This document shows, one piece after another, positions 45,201 through 50,315 of a stretch of 64,000 nucleotides of DNA. The notes beneath the pieces are model-generated. The model was given only the letters and a program-made list of their open reading frames with translations, was not told the DNA's origin and ran no database searches. The stretch comes from an uncultured Bacteroidales bacterium (lineage in GTDB: Bacteria > Bacteroidota > Bacteroidia > Bacteroidales > WCHB1-69), in NCBI GenBank assembly GCA_900316305.1, contig ONCM01000020.1, positions 1 through 64,000 on the forward strand. The letters run 5' to 3'. How positions within the stretch are numbered: the stretch's first letter is position 1; each line of letters opens with the position of its first letter. The position numbers and the translations under genes are program-made.

Positions 45201-48200
45201 GTGGGGGGTGACATCCGTAAAGTAAGCCTGATAGGTATAGAAGGTGTTATCGTCATCTATCTTGGCATGAAGTGTGATTTTGTAAGGTTTCGGGGTCCAC
45301 TTGGCGTACAAATTGACGGTGCCCGTCTTCGGGGTGCCGTTACTCCAAACTATCGTGAAATTATTCTCCGTGATTTTCACGGTGTTCGACACCGCTTGCG
45401 TACACGAAGCATCCTTGTAGAAACCGCCGAACGTGTAACCCGGAAGGCTCATCACACCCGATGCATTGAAGTCACCGGTGAAGACATCATTGTCGTATTT
45501 ACCCGCGTAGGTGTGGTCGTTGCCTAAAGCGCTCAGCATGCTGCCCCAAGTGACACTCCCCGTGGTGGCGTCCGGCACATTCGCGTTGAACACCACGTTC
45601 ACATCGTTAGCCGTCCACTTGGCATACAAATTGACGGTGCCCGTCTTCGGGGTGCCGTCACTCCAAATTATCGTGAAATTACTCTCCGTGATTTTCACGG
45701 TGTTCGACACCGCTTGCGTACACGAAGCATCCTTGTAGAAACCGCCGAACGTGTAACCCGGAAGGCTCACCACACCCGATGCATTGAAGTCACCGGTGAA
45801 GACATCATTGTCGTATTTACCCGCGTAGGTGTGGTCGTCGCCTAAAGCGCTCAGCATACTGCCCCAAGTGACGCTCCCCGTGGTGGCATCCGGCACATTC
45901 GCGTTGAAGACCACATTCACCGTATTGGCCGTCCAGTTGGCATGAAGGGTAATCGTGTTGTTGTCATCACCCAACGTGGTACACTTCGTAACGGTGGTAG
46001 CTGTTGTCACCTGATGTTCACAATCATCCTCCAAGCACCATCCAGCAAAAGTGTAACCTGTTCGCGTAGGAGTCCATAACGGATAATCCTCATCATAAAC
46101 CACTTTCTTAGCATCGTCAGGTATAGTGCCTGTGCCATCATTTAGATCGTAAGCCAAGTTGAACGTGTCGGGTGTCCATTTAGCGTAAAGTTTCACCTCG
46201 CCCACATTATTTGTCCAAGTAAGCAGAGGAGTGGGGAAGTTTGTGTTATTAATTTCAGTCTGATACGTCACTTCATTTCCATCGGTGCAAACAGCATCCT
46301 TGTAGAATCCACGGAAGGTGTAGCCCGTAAGAGACAGCGTGCCATCCCAAGATTCGGTAAACAGATTATTGTCAAATTCACTTGGATAGGTCTGATTGGA
46401 TAGATTTGCCAGCGGCGCATTCCATGTAACCTCGCCCGCTGTGTTCGGCTTGTTGGCGTTGAACACCACATTCACCGTTTTGGCGGTCCACTTGGCGTAA
46501 AGGTTGTGGTCATTCGGCGTCCTGACGGGTGATGTTGCCTCGGCAGGCTCAGTATATTCGGGATCCAAGTACCATACTGCAAATTCGTAGCCGTCACAAG
46601 TGGGGGTAGGCAACTCATCACCATAGGCAGCATTGTAGGTCACCGGCATGGTAAGAGGCGTCACCTGAGGTGTAGTGGAACCAGGCTTTTGCAGCAGGAA
46701 CGTCACCTCGTAGTTTTTGGCTTTCCAACCTGCATAAACCTTCGTGAGGTCATTGTCATGCTTGAAGAGACTGTCGGCCTTTATGGAATCGGCAGGAGCC
46801 AAGTTGTCGGCCTTCTGCTCGCCATACCAACCCACGAAATCGAAACCGGGACGCTGCACGCCGAAGTGGGTGTTCCATCCTACAACGCCGTTACGTTTGG
46901 CCGTGTTGTAATTCGCATCGTATAATATCTTCGTCTTCACGGTGTCATCATTGTTCAGGGTGAACGACGCGGGATCGTCATCGTCACCGTTGGCGTCGAA
47001 GGTGAGGGTGTAGGGATTGGGTTCCCACTTGGCGTAAGCAGTCAAGCTACCGGACGTGTGAGCCTGGCTGAAGTCCACCGTATCGCCCTCACCATTAGGG
47101 CTTGTGAACCACCCTGCAAAGGTGTAACCTTCTCGTGTAGCAGGGATAGCAATGCCGTCCAAACAAGTGTTCAGAGGACCCGAGTTGAGAATCTCGAAAG
47201 CATAGCCCGTTGTAGCGTCACCCGCCAATCCTCCGCACTCGCCCACAGCATCCACAAACGTGCCGCCATCCGGGTAGAGGTAGCAATAGTAAGCCTCGCG
47301 CCAGAAGGCATAAAGAGGCTTGCTGCCGTTCGTGCCGTTCCAAGTGATGTCAGAATAGTTTATTGGAGTGTTTGCATGGACATGGTTGCTGCTGTTGGTA
47401 TCAGCAGCGCTACTGACTGTGTACCAGCCTAACAGGGCATATCCAGAGCGTACCACAGAAGTGGGCAGATCGATGCAGTTATCCGTACCGAACACCGTTT
47501 CCGCATCGCTGAACTTGCGGGCATACGTGCTGGTGGCACGGTTAACCCCCTCTGATGCATTATCCGCCCCGTTAAAACATTCGCCCCACTCCACCTCATC
47601 GGTGGTATTGGAAGAAAAGGTGAGGGTGTAGGGGTTCGGATTCCAATGGGCGTAAAGGGTGTCCTTACCGGCATTGCCCTCCCAGGTGATGCTGAAATTC
47701 GTAACATTCACCGTAGCACCGTTATTGACCCTCTTGTTCAAGGTGTCGCTTTCCGACTGCACATTTTTGACGCCATACCAGCCATTGAAAGTATAACCAT
47801 CACGTGTTGGGGTTGGAATGGTTCCTATTGACTGATCGTAATTTTTCACAATAGTGCTACCGCTCACCGTACCTTCATTAGCATCTAAGGCTACCGTAAC
47901 TTGTCGAGCAGTCCACTTGGCATAGAGCTTGAGAGTACCCGGACAGGGATCGGTCGCCGGCCACTTAAGGCTGTCACCAAAATTGGTCACGGTAATATCT
48001 GTCGTGTATTCCACCTCTTGGGTGCAATTAATATCTTTGTAAAAGCCACCGAATGTGTAACCCGTGAGGCTTAATTTGCCAGTCCAGTCAGATGTAAAGA
48101 CATCCTGTCCATACGTTCCTTGATAGATGTGGGTTGTCGGCAAACCCGTCATGCTCCACGTCACTGTGCCGCTCGTAGTCGGCTTGTTCTCCATGAACTG

Positions 48201-49508
48201 GACGTTGACGTCACAGGGCTCCCACTGGGCGTAGAGGGTAGTGGAGCCTTCAATTCCAGGCCACGTGATAGTGAAGTTCGTGGTGTTCACCTCAACACTG
48301 GCACCGGCAGCTCCGATAACATCATCTCCCGTGGCTGCTTTATACCACCCTTTGAAAGTGTACCCCACCCTTGTGGGTGTTGGGAGCGTAACTTGCTCCC
48401 CATAAAGCACTTTCGTTTGATCAGTCGTCGGACTCACCGTGCCGCCGTTGGCGTTGTAGGTGATGTTCACATACGCCTGTGTGATGGTGATGCGGACACA
48501 ACCGGGGGCGCCAGCACTGGGATCTGTATGATGATCAATTGTAACAAAGAACCAGGTTGTCCAATTAAGGCCACCACCGCCACCGCCGCCATAAGACGAA
48601 GCGGATCCAGCATGGCTATTATCCTGTTTCTTTGCTCCATTTCCTCCTGCACCTCCTGGAGGGGTTGATTTTGCAGATGCACCAGCATTCTGATTATTAT
48701 TGCCTGTTTTTCCATTTCCATTTCCATCGTATCCCGCTGCACTACCACCACCGCCAGCGTGTCCAGAATTATCATTATCCCAACCATTACCACCACCATA
48801 TGCTTGGTATCCTCCCCAACCAGTATGGCTACAATCCGATATCTGACCACCTTTACCCCACTTATGATTATCATCACCTGTATTACGACCACCAGCATTA
48901 CCACCAGCTGCGATCACATTGTAAGTATCATAACTTACTGTTGTCGACTTGCCATCTTGATTGTCATAGTAAGTACCGCTTGTAGGTTTCGTTCCCCCAG
49001 CCCCTATAGATATGACAACACTCTGATTTACAGGAATATTCGATGTGGTAACTCTTGCGTAAGCACCACCACCACCAGCTTGACCACCACCATATTCACC
49101 TGCACCGCCGCCGCCCCAGCACTCGATCTTGGAGATGTAGTAACCTGTGGGAGGGGTGTAGGTTTTGTTTGTCGCAGTATTATCAACAGCACCCGCACTA
49201 TTTCCGCTGGCATAGTCGGAGGTATTATATGGAGCCGTTGTCCTGATCTGAATGTTATTTCCTGAGCCAGTACGTTCAATCAGAACATATTTCAACTCCT
49301 GTCCCCACACATTCCCCGCTCCGACGATCATCGTCACGATCAGGGCGAGGGCGAGCTGCACGAGCCTGAGGGGGATGCGGGTGCCGTCGTTCGCGTATGC
49401 GCGTAAGGGTGCGTGCGCCCGCGCGCGCGTACATATAGGCGCGGGAATCGGGTTTGTTAGCGTTTTCATTCGTTTTCCGGTTTGGTCAAAGATTAAATCT
49501 TGGTTCAT
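24267..49508 (-). CDS. 8413-residue multi-repeat surface protein
   Basis: The N-terminus has a long basic leader (residues 1-45; Met14 is an alternative start) before a hydrophobic signal segment cut near VWGQ (residue 70). Domains, with rough residues: glycine-rich region (130-345); about 19 InlB/Listeria-Bacteroides B repeats with GYTFxGWY (350-2130); SprB-like, PKD-like and HYR-like domains with GSYTVTVTDANGC and DNC elements (2130-5750); about 24 MBG/YDG-type repeats of about 91 residues (5830-8030); a linker; and a Fibrobacter major-paralogous (FISUMP) domain (8210-8413) with IGYQCWMTENL and GYLYTWYSAV. This is probably an adhesin or matrix component. No T9SS sorting domain is visible at the end, so the export route is unclear. 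Confidence 0.88.
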   Translation of the reverse strand: MNQDLIFDQTGKRMKTLTNPIPAPICTRARAHAPLRAYANDGTRIPLRLVQLALALIVTMIVGAGNVWGQELKYVLIERTGSGNNIQIRTTAPYNTSDYASGNSAGAVDNTATNKTYTPPTGYYISKIECWGGGGAGEYGGGQAGGGGAYARVTTSNIPVNQSVVISIGAGGTKPTSGTYYDNQDGKSTTVSYDTYNVIAAGGNAGGRNTGDDNHKWGKGGQISDCSHTGWGGYQAYGGGNGWDNDNSGHAGGGGSAAGYDGNGNGKTGNNNQNAGASAKSTPPGGAGGNGAKKQDNSHAGSASSYGGGGGGGLNWTTWFFVTIDHHTDPSAGAPGCVRITITQAYVNITYNANGGTVSPTTDQTKVLYGEQVTLPTPTRVGYTFKGWYKAATGDDVIGAAGASVEVNTTNFTITWPGIEGSTTLYAQWEPCDVNVQFMENKPTTSGTVTWSMTGLPTTHIYQGTYGQDVFTSDWTGKLSLTGYTFGGFYKDINCTQEVEYTTDITVTNFGDSLKWPATDPCPGTLKLYAKWTARQVTVALDANEGTVSGSTIVKNYDQSIGTIPTPTRDGYTFNGWYGVKNVQSESDTLNKRVNNGATVNVTNFSITWEGNAGKDTLYAHWNPNPYTLTFSSNTTDEVEWGECFNGADNASEGVNRATSTYARKFSDAETVFGTDNCIDLPTSVVRSGYALLGWYTVSSAADTNSSNHVHANTPINYSDITWNGTNGSKPLYAFWREAYYCYLYPDGGTFVDAVGECGGLAGDATTGYAFEILNSGPLNTCLDGIAIPATREGYTFAGWFTSPNGEGDTVDFSQAHTSGSLTAYAKWEPNPYTLTFDANGDDDDPASFTLNNDDTVKTKILYDANYNTAKRNGVVGWNTHFGVQRPGFDFVGWYGEQKADNLAPADSIKADSLFKHDNDLTKVYAGWKAKNYEVTFLLQKPGSTTPQVTPLTMPVTYNAAYGDELPTPTCDGYEFAVWYLDPEYTEPAEATSPVRTPNDHNLYAKWTAKTVNVVFNANKPNTAGEVTWNAPLANLSNQTYPSEFDNNLFTESWDGTLSLTGYTFRGFYKDAVCTDGNEVTYQTEINNTNFPTPLLTWTNNVGEVKLYAKWTPDTFNLAYDLNDGTGTIPDDAKKVVYDEDYPLWTPTRTGYTFAGWCLEDDCEHQVTTATTVTKCTTLGDDNNTITLHANWTANTVNVVFNANVPDATTGSVTWGSMLSALGDDHTYAGKYDNDVFTGDFNASGVVSLPGYTFGGFYKDASCTQAVSNTVKITESNFTIIWSDGTPKTGTVNLYAKWTANDVNVVFNANVPDATTGSVTWGSMLSALGNDHTYAGKYDNDVFTGDFNASGVMSLPGYTFGGFYKDASCTQAVSNTVKITENNFTIVWSNGTPKTGTVNLYAKWTPKPYKITLHAKIDDDNTFYTYQAYFTDVTPHPTQKNVYIDYDSAYKSIPGWMLFDAERQGFHLTGWKTQDNVLIEANHICTENDTLEAKLNWYAQWEPNEYTLTYNLNLQSDNTTPTVMPASKPVTFSQAYGELPTPTCNGYKFDGWFKEVACTNKAADTTICRIPADHEIYAKWTADTCTVTFNGNAPAAPEGVAVTPPSSSETQTFDANYVLPADPTCPGYDFKGWYPNADGSGTKVTESTKCTTEDDHTLYAKWQRRTYHITVHSNGGYFSNTTTQYYVAISYLAKYKTTKVSNQRYWENDFGISREGYQFAGWWTDPVGGVQRQDDDIYTQLDNEDLYAHWTPKTYTCTVQDYTQGDDDHQATVNCSALVNSTFIATFGQTFNASLGCDLYTDIFCPGFTKKWQVYKVTGQDWIGNDKWNWVDFDPATQIWDVERDQSIKAVWSKNTNLQVTVHLDANGGTVNPSQYDLYYWYKYGSNYRTNRYGTMSGNSNAHYLTNNVSISRTGYTFAGWWYNDEPIYDATPLRSADAHTLTARWTANDYTVKVHANGGTLPSACNACMTPPTTFKVKYDHPMNYYLSSCTGCNLNDVTREGYTFGGWYMNEACTGNALDFNGTWLADYDVDIYAKWLPNEYTVTFDANAPADATVTLDTTSAKVLFDHKYQEIYNVRGGDTVTYGTLPTPNCTSLNYVFRGWFINGTGDEIENTTSCTTAENHTLVARWEPVITATLSQDSVSCHGFTDGKVTVRNISGGDGDYTVTITKGDASYSQTLARPASSVTFTGTDNQPITAGEWTVTVFDAAHPESHTGTGRFNCRYTGTIVVLEPDALAFTATPSPQTCNSQGSVAVSVTGGNGQYTLTWTGSTGIDAQSSTRELAGEHNPATDSWSAATTVTDLLAQNVTLHVTDQKGCPVADTMVVIGQPEETVPAFADVAKTVCSGSEFILPENRPPGVRYSWSLPTGAGCTGAEPGQMMPSVSGTLTNTTDQQQVYTYTVTPYKGILCIGEPFTVTVTVGPNRTDAPTVATVTSPDAGCARSDREIAVSFNNAVSNVTYQVNGGYGSGSMTAAATPVNTYKAIVALPDTCHGDIGFSVAAVDGYGCDVQGQGFLHVRIAPWSIAESTYGSSEVTCLAEAVAPVAPTNVIDGCGNTLAGALTATQYSTDNGANWTNAPFACAGQVRYTYTFNACDGSSDTWTYTYTVTGRNGDTIVVNNPVASIPADSDPARCIFQVPDLRTEFLNKIESSSTCSAPEEMTFAQVPQAGSFLNTSTDVAVTLTDKCGQTSHYTVTVTVPVRPIVSSVTATEIACNGGTSDATVTVNNGTAPYTYVWNDGLAQTGQTATDLVAGSYTVTVTDANGCVTYGFVTIAQPSAVQVAMRLSADTICAGGSVVVSAHVSGGTAPYVYRWNNDIDSTLSVSPIQTLEATTAYTLSIKDAKGCVTDTLRDTVVVNPLPAVAMSGATICLGDTAVLTATGAESYVWSNGQGGAEVRVSPAATAAYTVTGTDAKGCRNTATDTVKVQTLPAITIMNHPEAVAVDDTTAVSVRPLEVNEVVTWHIENHAGSTAGEVTLINPYVQNVAGTNTSVKIKGIAVGKVVVSATITDTTNLAACNSVTVADTIKVRQSVITLTCPEPSQDSIIYTGLPHSIADTVAVKTSAGEDITNQCTWSYSIDGQSFSPDIPTRTEVGSTQVTVKATHEQYESNTCQYTLTVNRRPVTIKVTDCASWNGSPITTEIAGHYEVTTQDSTLVGNDQITGQVITSSAIGGVYTYSDALEVNTASKTNVQVKRGDNSVTANYDIRVISSQTVMQLQVASVTGVTCSGKSNGEIEVTVTPDSNTYIYYIGGNASSVTHNSAGTETYNQLAAGTYSLYVTNANGTCQTNTLNNVVVEDVEPIVVLPVDSVIDICEGATVALSVESVTGGSEVYAYEWRDTRKDSVVGTTATVLNVQPADTTVYTLTVRDARDADGDCAVTVRCTVQVRPGFPTHIVAEADRVCKDNLLEFTETLNATDPHCHYKWTTLGGEYGMVEGSDTNSTASARWTTAGPKRIAVTVSNDSTGCNSTGFYDIVVDTLPVVVITSDKETLCFGEDSVTLSVPDVESYQYVWNVAGDPDTFQIKVGAAGNYTVTVTDGNGCTTSATRYVGAYDPFTVYLNEGNTSVTICPGQQTTTLSATPVKDNYTYVWSHNNTVIDTLAPNVTTLENMTEVGFYQVKVIDTTGCYSMTNTVELKHRTIPTVVVNNASVCESGTAQLKANGAQNYTWAPVDYLDTVMNYGDATFHGVTAGTYTVTVTGVDAHGCWATAVSTIKVRPEVVFTVNNPALLHQSVCAGTSLDSIKFHVENGSLQLEGSLPQYVVFHHDTAMGDYNNDIDGLTYQTGTFPFLMRAVSNQTDPVCPTKEMSGVINVNPAVEITMTPQAQDVCVGNAIDTVLITCENGKLPAALENINGLVYERISDDTAKLYGTVNTTSLEIPVAVISTMMDPTCETVTENITITVHPNPAVKIAELPNVCPALQTQAVTANITTATTANYTYNWSGGTWIDPMTTVTDATSNTVNANVPTICLDSVFLRVEVLDAYGCYAKDSTMMIVSDTTKPRIAVNEGFDVVLPINRNNCNYEVMSMAGYVTVEDPCTMSNQFTIKQDVPAGTFLGANEPEKQVKVWVEGSCNSSDTVMITVRKPEPVEVHITAVDTICNGSSTVMTASAENGYPGEFLYTWTPNTGLSSTNQAVVTANPTSTTTYTVMVRDGNGCIDTAKKTLYVYPLPMVTIDPVAVVCPNAGETYVTARVNANGGTATQFGYEWTSNFYHATAMNGTTNQQQVTNIPTINDQRYTLYLTVTENVMGCSTTDSTVITVKDEVAPTIEANKNSVLALPGDAPCTYILPNLADSVVFTVGDNCTPAEDIQIVQTIASGASITASKPVWVVAEDAYGNRDSVAVTVMIPNEFSLTIVDNTETPVSCPGGHDGSVLINYPTQGGTEPYHFFVNGDEPDSIHVYTNSMRLYGLGGGTNTISAVDKNGCAASVQVEIAEPDEMMVEITTVPATCANNDGQVTITVTGGTSFVDNGYSYRLLGDLEYGELQFRDTLAGVSPKVVSSRKVGHYHLEIMDAMGCMYTDSFDIALNNNLVIDNIPAPKPICSGGQFSVTPVTNTPGMTYYTWPAPDQSVANGVSGTAPSPEDIVHYPQYTVNGTNLVNNTGNVPVNLTYHVTAHNGVCTFDTNIVMTVTTTVRPQVVITPKSDTVCPGTLVDGYYMTAKIANVYADLDTLIWYFRGDSIGRTTHAYPDTAYSERHLVTMANPEYAAVYPFTVEYSDGVCTNSASGTVTVKIPNHFTIEMPAVTDTTVNCYADIWVNQPHQSPSTKMPAHVYDGCGQEVPYRTEYPYFWTTPSYLSCGGTVVFHYRYVDGSNNDTVYEYTYHVLTPGMTLPANGSSSVTCESDAKMPQHLGGLPDACRMNVMPTFPETWEGNPNPMSTVGEDNSGTVTYTFLYTTCDGQVYPWQYVYTVTPEPFTPFDTVRREYTCRSELDTLVVPVPDVTICDKHIDFTLNTNYPQSTFNEGCGTLTYRYDYRVNGEDYQWYFIASVKPEDFAKPADQMRVVSCYSEIDISSIQLPVVKNDCQDVINPVSTTPVVTPAESEWTECTDTVVCTYTYEDCVGHTFEWHYKWVVKDTVPPVFTTLPVNNVIAAERLFDINGQCAYAYPKVSLNDVNAESACTLGKGGTISWDQDYDPSWFGYTYIEQVDTIQHLPIEVRAISPCGVTNRVTVMVEVPAKLKVNELVSSHKNLKCYGGHDGEIRVQATGGVPLYTYTISEPTAVQTQSGYFTNLPVPADSAIGVSDTSLVRYLTTYGVDYWDTVPNHIWYGHDVVTVTDAHGCTATDTVEVSSPVYVEWTHCQDTVLCADPGKDYRTVTIGVDFVPPTLSTNANSPRVTNIRIADTYAVGVTPIRFTLNDRVCGGGTQNCYVNIQVLPNPTVKDSAANMLQEVCPNADIDPIVFTFADADSVVMTGDLPASMVTYETTQLNEYRSETQVTISGNPNVNAPAVLNYLFKAYGQALPGTDVPCSEVSYSGALTIHDTVAPTYMKPEDVVLYANAQCEVDTTAATTGMLTNDNIEDNCATEFTISHRDVVANGECAGAYTIQRVWRVVDPSGNISKSDSIQTITVLDTVRPVITPNYPTVFAAIPNSNCNSDVPNVCDSIAKYASDNCSTTLTVTQMPVAGTEIMDDTPVTVTVADACGNVATATVNVTASGVVAVTIDSVDAGCYLNPADGAVYFTIHGEQEDYMTSVNGVNYVIEPETQMVIEGLAYGDDHLIEIFPYIPGTTERCHYKKNFSIQPIAETLTVTANSGEWEYDTEEHENRSFRVQFGDQVVSDSVASGTFVTLPTGDQVSIVVTGAITDAGTVENVLSDLLVMRGNTNVTCKYNQVLNNGILTVNPAEVTVTITGHHLVANYTGTEHVVTGYDVTFSDAFYTTDHFAFNGSDTAKRTDAGTTYMGLASDQFVSIWPTPNNIASVTFVVAEDGYMLVNKINATVNIAGHYDVLNFDGEEHVVKGYNTTFSTPLYTRNDFEFTGDSTLARTNAGTTNMNLAPAQFANISPNFETVTFIVDADGYLTINPIDVTVTVTGHNSTADYDGEEHVIAGYDLLYSTPLYKAQYFTFSGVDTAKRTVAGTTNMGLNANQFANTNPNFATVTFNVTDGWMRIDPINAVVTIVGNHATVDFDGESHTITGYLATADPANLYDVTTSFTFGGDSTATRTNAGTTNMGLAASQFQNTNTNFGTVTFNVTDGYMTINQINATVTITGHNNTVNYDRTEHAVSGYDVEITPSIYTVADYEFNGTAAAARTEVGTTNMGLAASQFHNTNSNFATVTFNVTDGFQTILPLDVVVTVTGHQSTLTFDNQQHTVTGFDTTYSSPYYTANDFTFNGTATASRTNVVEGTDVDGQTDMGLTANMFTNLNPNCNVIFNVTDGYQKIMPVDDVVVTIAGEQSSVFYDGEEHSVSGYSVAINHPLYHQSDYTFNGTAEASRTDVGTAYMGLNADQFTNINTNFTNVTFNVTDGHQIVEPNSAQVTIIGHTRTVAYNGSEQTVTGYDVVSSNTLYGAADFTFTNGDSTATRQFVGTTSMGLNETMFHNTNPNFANNVTFTVQDGSITVVPADAVVTIVGANNTTAYDGAQHTVTGFTPTADLTFYNVDTSFTFTPAANAVMVGDEIAAKRTDAGTTNMGLAVSQFANTNPNFNVTFNVTDGYQTITPLDVTVTITGANNTTTYDREEHSVSGYNVQVSSPLYTENDFAFNGTAYAAQTEIGTANMGLDADQFVNNNNNFNVTFDVTDGYQTITRVTGVVVTITGHNKTEHYNGSEQSVSGYEVSTNNTLYTEADFTFDGTAYAARTDTGIVWMGLEGHFANTNDNFSGVTFNVTDGFMRVTQLPVTVTITGHSDSRYFDNAQHEVSGFDTVISSPLYTATDFTFAGNNAYASRTHVVEGNDNTGKTMMGLDVAHFTNTNANFDVTFNVTDGYQEIMPVDDVVVTIKGTQSSVFYDGDEHSVSGYAATINHPLYHESDYDFNGTAAAAQTNVGTAYMGLNASQFTNHNTDFTNVTFDVTDGHQIVEPNSAQVTIIGHTRTVVYNGEAQVVKGYEIQSSNTLYGAADFTFTNGDSTATRQFVGTTTMGLSEAMFQNTNPNFVNNVTFTVQDGSITVVPADAVVTIVGKNNTAPYDGAEHTVTGYTSTADLTFYNVDTSFTFNGTAQASRTFVGTTNMGLAVGQFTNKNPNFNVTFNVTDGYQTITPIDVTVTIVGDHNTAPYDGSVHTVTGYTATANPTIYNVDTSFTFSGPTTVSRTDAGTTNMGLTADQFANTNPNFANVTFNVTDGYQTITPINAVVTVVGNHAENVFDNAAHTVTGFTATANTNLYKTTGNNRDFTFDGQATATRTSVVEGADNSGKTMMGLTADMFANTNSNFATVTFNVTDGYQKINQAPVTVTIKGAVDSVLYLDQVEQSVHGYEVTSISNPLYTEENFSYVGDADDTVATGMAVATYYMNLSAQSFQDNGTDYCKNFAPTFNVTNGHLAILSRHVTVTIAGNADTVEYDGQSHQVNGYQVVNIDQPHYTANDFSFDGAATASRTNAGTTSMGLAAEQFHNQNANYQEVTFVVTDGFVTVTPKPIAVTVTGNNDTANYTGAAHTVTGFEYATAETLYNTDSCEYHGTQADSTATRTDAGTTPMGLTADEFVNTDDNFTVTFNVVDGYQYVVPDTVKVTITGQHNEFAFDNSEHTVSGYTFATTPAQTAYDPYAYVTFIGTTPATASRTDAGTTNMGLTAAMFSNSNSNYYVTFEVTDGYVKVNALPVTVNVEGNTGVFVYDNASHTVSGYTVTATSDLFDVGCIQLVNGTTASVSATNANTNPYPMNLSQNSFQNTCNNSNFDVTIQVTDGWLRILGENEVYVKITGHRDTAYYDGASHMVSGYDVETVPANYTAYTFNGTATAARTNVVEGNDASGKTFMNLAVNQFSSTNNNYNVIFDVEDGYIWIKPIDTMVVTITGNTATQTYTRTEHTVTGYTSTANTTLFDANKVVFNGNSTASRTLAGTTHMGLVASQFSYNDQNFTNVTFNVHDGAMTVSKKPVSIIGDTIFHKIYDGDSLRVRYDLLTYNGFVDGDVITTGEIVTMGSHIGTYLCNQNNFMAFNDETYVAENRLFGEPSVIQNYAPAFNVTLRIDPVQELNVPDTVRIVLTEGTADTTVTTVEIGTPDNELPGTTIVNNLPDVNPLPADTTRVTWTIYDNEGNEMTHNDQVVIVVYAPCDTIEYNGYAYPAKRIGYQCWMTENLRTETYADGTTPVADYHAYMDNSANLEKFGYLYTWYSAVNVPENNNSAIPAVLTAANGTSYVQGVCPEGWAVASVADYDVLYLHVGDVILLKDAGEGYWYPGNGGVLPNSGFNSRAGGLFKSMNDRYEDILTGDHYWKSDSTPNSANATSGNINYFCDAPSEVQSPKTDRKSVRCIKKR
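25420..32010 (-). repeat. Tandem MBG/YDG-type repeat array within the giant gene
   Basis: About 24 in-frame repeats with a mean length near 273 bp. The theme is VTITGH, then YDGxEHxVxGY, then LYxxxDFTFNGTA, then GTTNMGL, then FxNxNxNF, then VTFNVTDGYQ. A higher-order period of 1638 bp (six repeats) shows at 28171/29809, 28441/30079 and 28697/30336. An inserted VVEGxD segment recurs in every fifth or sixth repeat in part of the array. Confidence 0.85.
45311..45946 (-). repeat. Near-identical 318-bp tandem duplication in the B-repeat region
   Basis: Two adjacent 106-residue copies containing NVPDATTGSVTWG and GGFYKDASCTQAVSNTV differ at only a few bases. Other B repeats of the protein are much more divergent. 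This points to a recent duplication or gene conversion. Confidence 0.85.
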
Positions 49509-49598
49509 ATTTTTACGTTTTTTTTATTATCAAACTTTATCTATCGGCTTAATACTCAGCCGTTATACGCAGATACAATACTGCAATATAACAATCGG

Positions 49599-49606
49599 CA
49601 AAGATA
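49599..49606 (-). promoter_or_regulatory. Candidate -7 box of the 8413-residue gene
   Basis: The minus strand reads TATCTTTG, matching TAnnTTTG, 90 bases before the annotated start. No TTG lies at the standard distance upstream. Confidence 0.45.
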
Positions 49607-49741
49607 ATATTTTTCTTGATATGTGTTCATATCTTTTAATAAGTAATTAGTGATTTTTGTAATTATTTGGTTTACAGGTGGATTGAGGGTGTTAAAATTT
49701 GTTAATCCACAATCTTACGAACCCTCACAAAATATCGAGCT

Positions 49742-50200
49742 CCCCACCCTCCATTCCGTTTGGCCCCCACCCCAACCCGAAAACCACAAACCATTACGTA
49801 ATCCACTGAAAAAACGTCAACACCACGCATTTTCCGGCCAAACGGAACCTCGGACACGCAAGAGCAAGGCATAACGGGAGAGCGGGGTCGCCCGCAAGGG
49901 CAAAGCATAACGAAATAACGGGGTCTCGCAAGAGCAGAGCATAACGAGATAGCGGGGTACCCGCAAGAGAAAAGCATAACGAATATCGAGGTGCTCGCAA
50001 GAGCCAAGCGTAACGAAAAAGCGGGGTGCTCGCAAGAGCCAAGCATAACAAAAAAGCGGGGTGCTCGCAAGAGCACTGCTCTGGCGAGACCGAGGTTCCG
50101 TTTGGCCGGTTGTGGTTCCCCTATTTCGTCTTGGCTGTGGGGTTCGGAAGAGCGTGACTTTTACGGTTTTTCACGGTGGCCAAACGGAATGGAGGTGGGG
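49742..50200. mobile_element. Inverted-repeat element 1 with internal hairpin array
   Basis: The ends are imperfect inverted repeats: CCACCCTCCATTCCGTTTGG at 49744-49763 and the complementary CCAAACGGAATGGAGGTGGG up to 50199 (one-base indel). A second, perfect 20-bp inverted repeat (49834-49853 and 50090-50109, CCGAGGTTCCGTTTGGCCGG) encloses a tandem array of 35-bp units. No transposase ORF is present. It looks like a MITE-like or structured-RNA element. A second copy follows at 50316. Confidence 0.7.
49858..50089. repeat. 35-bp tandem array in element 1
   Basis: Six full units and one partial, starting at 49858, 49894, 49928, 49963, 49997, 50032 and 50067 (34-36 bp). The theme is GCAAGAGCAAAGCATAACGA, then AATAGCGGGGTGCTC. 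Across each junction GCTC-GCAA-GAGC can form a hairpin with a GCAA (GNRA) loop on the plus strand. At 49891-49900 both arms change together to CCC and GGG, a compensatory pair. Confidence 0.85.
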
Positions 50201-50315
50201 GGTTCGATTCTTATCCCCTACCCGTTTTGCCCATTATAGTTCTGATTCCCCAAAATCGTTACACCCATAAAAGTTCTGTTCACCCCAAAACCGGGCACGC
50301 AAGAAAGAACGAGCA

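Noticed and set aside
24267..49508. Diversity-generating retroelement target in the giant gene
   Set aside because: An Avd-like four-helix-bundle gene is present in the window, but there is no reverse transcriptase and no template/variable repeat pair with adenine-specific differences.
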